DNA of 6,294 nt from Candidatus Gastranaerophilales bacterium (GTDB lineage: Bacteria > Cyanobacteriota > Vampirovibrionia > Gastranaerophilales > Gastranaerophilaceae): positions 1 to 6,294 of the forward strand of contig JAJQHF010000189.1 of the NCBI GenBank assembly GCA_021199975.1, in the 5' to 3' direction. The notes under the pieces are model-generated. The model was not told the origin of the DNA. It did not search any database and saw only the letters and a list, made by a program, of their open reading frames with translations. Positions 4,040 through 6,294 of the stretch are shown piece by piece (the stretch's first letter is position 1; each line of letters begins with the position of its first letter). Both the position numbers and the translations under genes were made by a program.

Positions 4040-6294
4040 TTATCTTATACTTTTTAATTCAACTTTAATATCATTATTATTAAGATTACCGTTTATCTTT
4101 ACTCTAAAAGCGCTTTCCTCTCCTTCTCCCGCTTCGATATTCGGAACTTCTTCAAGTTTATCTTTATAAATACTCTTTGAAGTTTCGGGTCTGAATACAA
4201 GTTTTACAATCCACGAAAGAGGAACGAAAAGTATTTTAATTTTTGTAATTTGATTATTATTATATTTCCCCCATAAATCCAAATTTCCGTATTTTGAACT
4301 TAAATTATAATCACCTTCTATTAAAAGCGATAAATATTTTTGAGAAGAAGTAATTTTAACATCTTTTATAGATTCATCATCAAAATAGAACTCTCCGTCT
4401 ATATCAGAACTTAAAGCCTTCATATTTTTAATATCAACATTAATGATATCAGAAAGTTTAAATTTAATAGGTTGTTTTTTTCTGGAATTTTTAATCATAA
4501 AACTTGTACTGCCGAGTTGAGGCAAATAACCCTGTTTTACTGAGAAAGAAGCATTCGCTTTTATGTCATCAAATCCGTTTTCAAGCCGGGCATGAAGCTT
4601 TGCATCTGCAAGTCCTTCTATTTGGTTTGGAAGCTCAAATATAACATCAGCTACAGTATTTGAATCAATATTTTTTGCGGAAAACGAAATATCGGAGGAA
4701 CGTTTCTTTATATCGTATAAGCCTTCAGCTGTTAAAATACCGTTGGCAAAATTAATATGAGGTACGGTAAAACGAAATATATCATCTTTCAGACTTCCGT
4801 TTAAAAGGATATCAGAAAATTCAATTCTGTTTCTTTTTATTTTATTAAGTTTTATTGTCCAATTATCTATATCAATATCGGCATTTTTTGCCTGCAGGGC
4901 TATATCTTTTAGCTTTTTAGACGGTTTCTTAGGCTTTGAATTACCGGTTTTTATTATAAACTCATCTAAAAATAAGTACATATTATAAACGTTAATCCTG
5001 TCTGTACTAAAATAATTTAAAGCTTCCAATCGGCAATCAAAAGGCGATTTCTGATATTCTCCGTTTGCATCTATTTTCATTACTTTTTCATCAGCATTAA
5101 TTTTAGCTTCTTTAACAAAAAAGCCTTTAAAAAGAGTATCTTTAACGCTAAAAATGCCTGTTAACAAGTTTTTATTAAAGTCAAATTTTAAATCACCGCT
5201 AAATAAACCTTTTTCTATGTACTTGCCAAAAGACCCCGTAACGGAAACAGGCGCATATCCGTTTGTTTTACAAGTAATAAAATCGGGAGTTAAATGTCCG
5301 TCTTTTTTAACCAAAAGTCCGTCGCCTAAAATAATGTTATTAATCAAACCGTCCTCTTTAACGGAATAATCATAATGAGTTATATAAAGTTTATCGGGTT
5401 CTTTAACCGTATTTACAAATAGACGCCTGTCTTTATCCCGTAAACCTAAAAAAGCATTTCCGTACAATAAATCAGAGCCTTTATCAAGTTTAAGAAGATA
5501 ATTAACATATATTTTTTTATTTTTAACAGCATAATCAACACTTGTATCGGCAAATCCTAAAACAGATAAATTAGGAACATATTTTCCTGCTGATTTATCA
5601 GATAATCTTGCCTTAACAACTCCTTTTACTTCCTGATTTTCACCGCCCATATCCGTAAGATTAAAAGAAGTATATACCTGTTCCCCGCCTAAAAATCCTA
5701 ATGAGGAAGCCGACATATCTTTTTTATTCAGCTTAAAAACAATATTTTTAAACAAAATCGGAACATCAAAAAGTGTTGTTTTTGCAGCTAAATTCTTTGC
5801 GATACAATCACCGAATAATCCTTCCTTTGTAATATTTACGTCGATATCTGTTAATCCTGAAAAATCATAAAAATTTTCAATAAATTTCTTTCCCGGTGAC
5901 TTTAGTTTTTGAAAATATATAAGAGATGAAACAACATCAGAAATAGGAATGTCATTACCGATAACAGTAAAATCAGAGTCTTTATCATCATCAATTATTT
6001 TGCCGTTTACGGTAATTTCAGAGCGTCCCGCCTCAACCTGTAAATCGTTTGCATAAAGCGCATTATCATCTATATAAAGATATCCTTTTTTACCTATAGA
6101 TATAAGATTTTTGAGTAAATTAGAAATAATTTCCGCCTGAAAAGAACAAATCGTCTTATCTTCATTTTGATTTAAGATATGAATTTCGGAAAGAATAACA
6201 AAAATACTGTCAATTTCCCCTTTTTCAACCCAAATTTCCGCTTTATCTATATTTATTTCAGGGAAACGCTTAATTCTAAATTCAGAAGCTTTTT
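4040..6294 (-). CDS. AsmA-like envelope protein, paralogue of 388-3147 (N-terminus beyond the right edge)
   Basis: I translated the minus strand from the right edge (first whole codon 6292-6290) and found no stop before the TAA at 4042-4040. This gives 750 visible residues, beginning KASEFRIKRFPEINIDKAEI. The TTG at 5755-5753 encodes an internal leucine (DVPILFKNIVFKL), not the start. The protein aligns by eye along its length with the AsmA-like protein at 388-3147. Examples are GLTDIDVNITKEG with GDVDFNVKITKDD, NGEYQKSPFD with EGKYRKCPYS, RIEFSDILLNGSLKDDIFR with EIKFSDVKANMSLDKNSIF, and LLIEGDYNL with FIIGSYNL. By that alignment about 130 residues, including the membrane anchor, should lie outside the window. 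A lysine-rich linker (KPKKPSKKLKD, visible residues 453-463) stands where the paralogue has an acidic one. The role is inferred as for the paralogue: a periplasm-spanning bridge for phospholipid transport to the outer membrane. Its stop codon abuts that of the convergent repeat-protein gene with no spacer. Confidence 0.85.
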   Translation of the reverse strand, partial: KASEFRIKRFPEINIDKAEIWVEKGEIDSIFVILSEIHILNQNEDKTICSFQAEIISNLLKNLISIGKKGYLYIDDNALYANDLQVEAGRSEITVNGKIIDDDKDSDFTVIGNDIPISDVVSSLIYFQKLKSPGKKFIENFYDFSGLTDIDVNITKEGLFGDCIAKNLAAKTTLFDVPILFKNIVFKLNKKDMSASSLGFLGGEQVYTSFNLTDMGGENQEVKGVVKARLSDKSAGKYVPNLSVLGFADTSVDYAVKNKKIYVNYLLKLDKGSDLLYGNAFLGLRDKDRRLFVNTVKEPDKLYITHYDYSVKEDGLINNIILGDGLLVKKDGHLTPDFITCKTNGYAPVSVTGSFGKYIEKGLFSGDLKFDFNKNLLTGIFSVKDTLFKGFFVKEAKINADEKVMKIDANGEYQKSPFDCRLEALNYFSTDRINVYNMYLFLDEFIIKTGNSKPKKPSKKLKDIALQAKNADIDIDNWTIKLNKIKRNRIEFSDILLNGSLKDDIFRFTVPHINFANGILTAEGLYDIKKRSSDISFSAKNIDSNTVADVIFELPNQIEGLADAKLHARLENGFDDIKANASFSVKQGYLPQLGSTSFMIKNSRKKQPIKFKLSDIINVDIKNMKALSSDIDGEFYFDDESIKDVKITSSQKYLSLLIEGDYNLSSKYGNLDLWGKYNNNQITKIKILFVPLSWIVKLVFRPETSKSIYKDKLEEVPNIEAGEGEESAFRVKINGNLNNNDIKVELKSIR

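Noticed and set aside
5154..5369. Plus-strand open frame of 71 codons
   Set aside because: It is antisense to the second AsmA-like gene, and its composition is explained by the opposite coding frame.
5753..5755. TTG codon as the start of the second AsmA-like gene
   Set aside because: The frame continues without a stop to the window edge, with residues that align to the paralogue. There is no Shine-Dalgarno site or signal peptide at this codon.

Overview
The window is AT-rich (about 30% G+C by eye) and tightly packed. It looks like the chromosome of a low-GC bacterium. Two large AsmA-type envelope proteins suggest a cell with both an inner and an outer membrane. Together with the WG-type repeat protein and the base composition, a gut member of Vampirovibrionia/Gastranaerophilales ('Melainabacteria') is my best guess. 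This is inference only; other AT-rich diderm phyla are not excluded.

Layout from left to right. Positions 1-126 (minus) hold the first 42 codons of an unrecognised protein that runs off the left edge. It has a good ribosome binding site. At 154-224 (minus), 27 bases upstream of that gene, lies a tRNA-Gln with anticodon CUG and no encoded CCA. The gap 225-387 carries a possible tRNA promoter and a 106-base element made of two perfect 33-base inverted arms around a 40-base centre. Positions 388-3147 (minus) encode a complete 919-residue AsmA-like protein. Positions 3170-4039 (plus) encode a secreted 289-residue protein with tandem repeats spaced exactly 34 residues apart. Positions 4040-6294 (minus) encode a second AsmA-like protein whose N-terminus lies beyond the right edge. 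Its frame is open to the last base of the window, so the TTG codon at 5755 is internal and is not the start.

The two AsmA-like proteins are collinear paralogues over all the sequence that can be compared. They probably act together, or in parallel, as membrane-anchored beta-rich lipid-transfer bridges between the inner and outer membranes, as known for AsmA, TamB and YhdP. The repeat protein lies between them on the opposite strand with almost no spacing: 22 bases from one neighbour's start codon and 0 bases from the other's stop codon. That implies overlapping antisense transcripts. The start of the repeat-protein gene coincides with the predicted transcription start of a perfect extended -10 promoter, so its mRNA is probably leaderless. 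The most interesting points are this interleaved arrangement, the leaderless start, the charge-swapped linkers of the two paralogues, and the long inverted-repeat element. I do not see a clearly new defence, mobile or biosynthetic system here.
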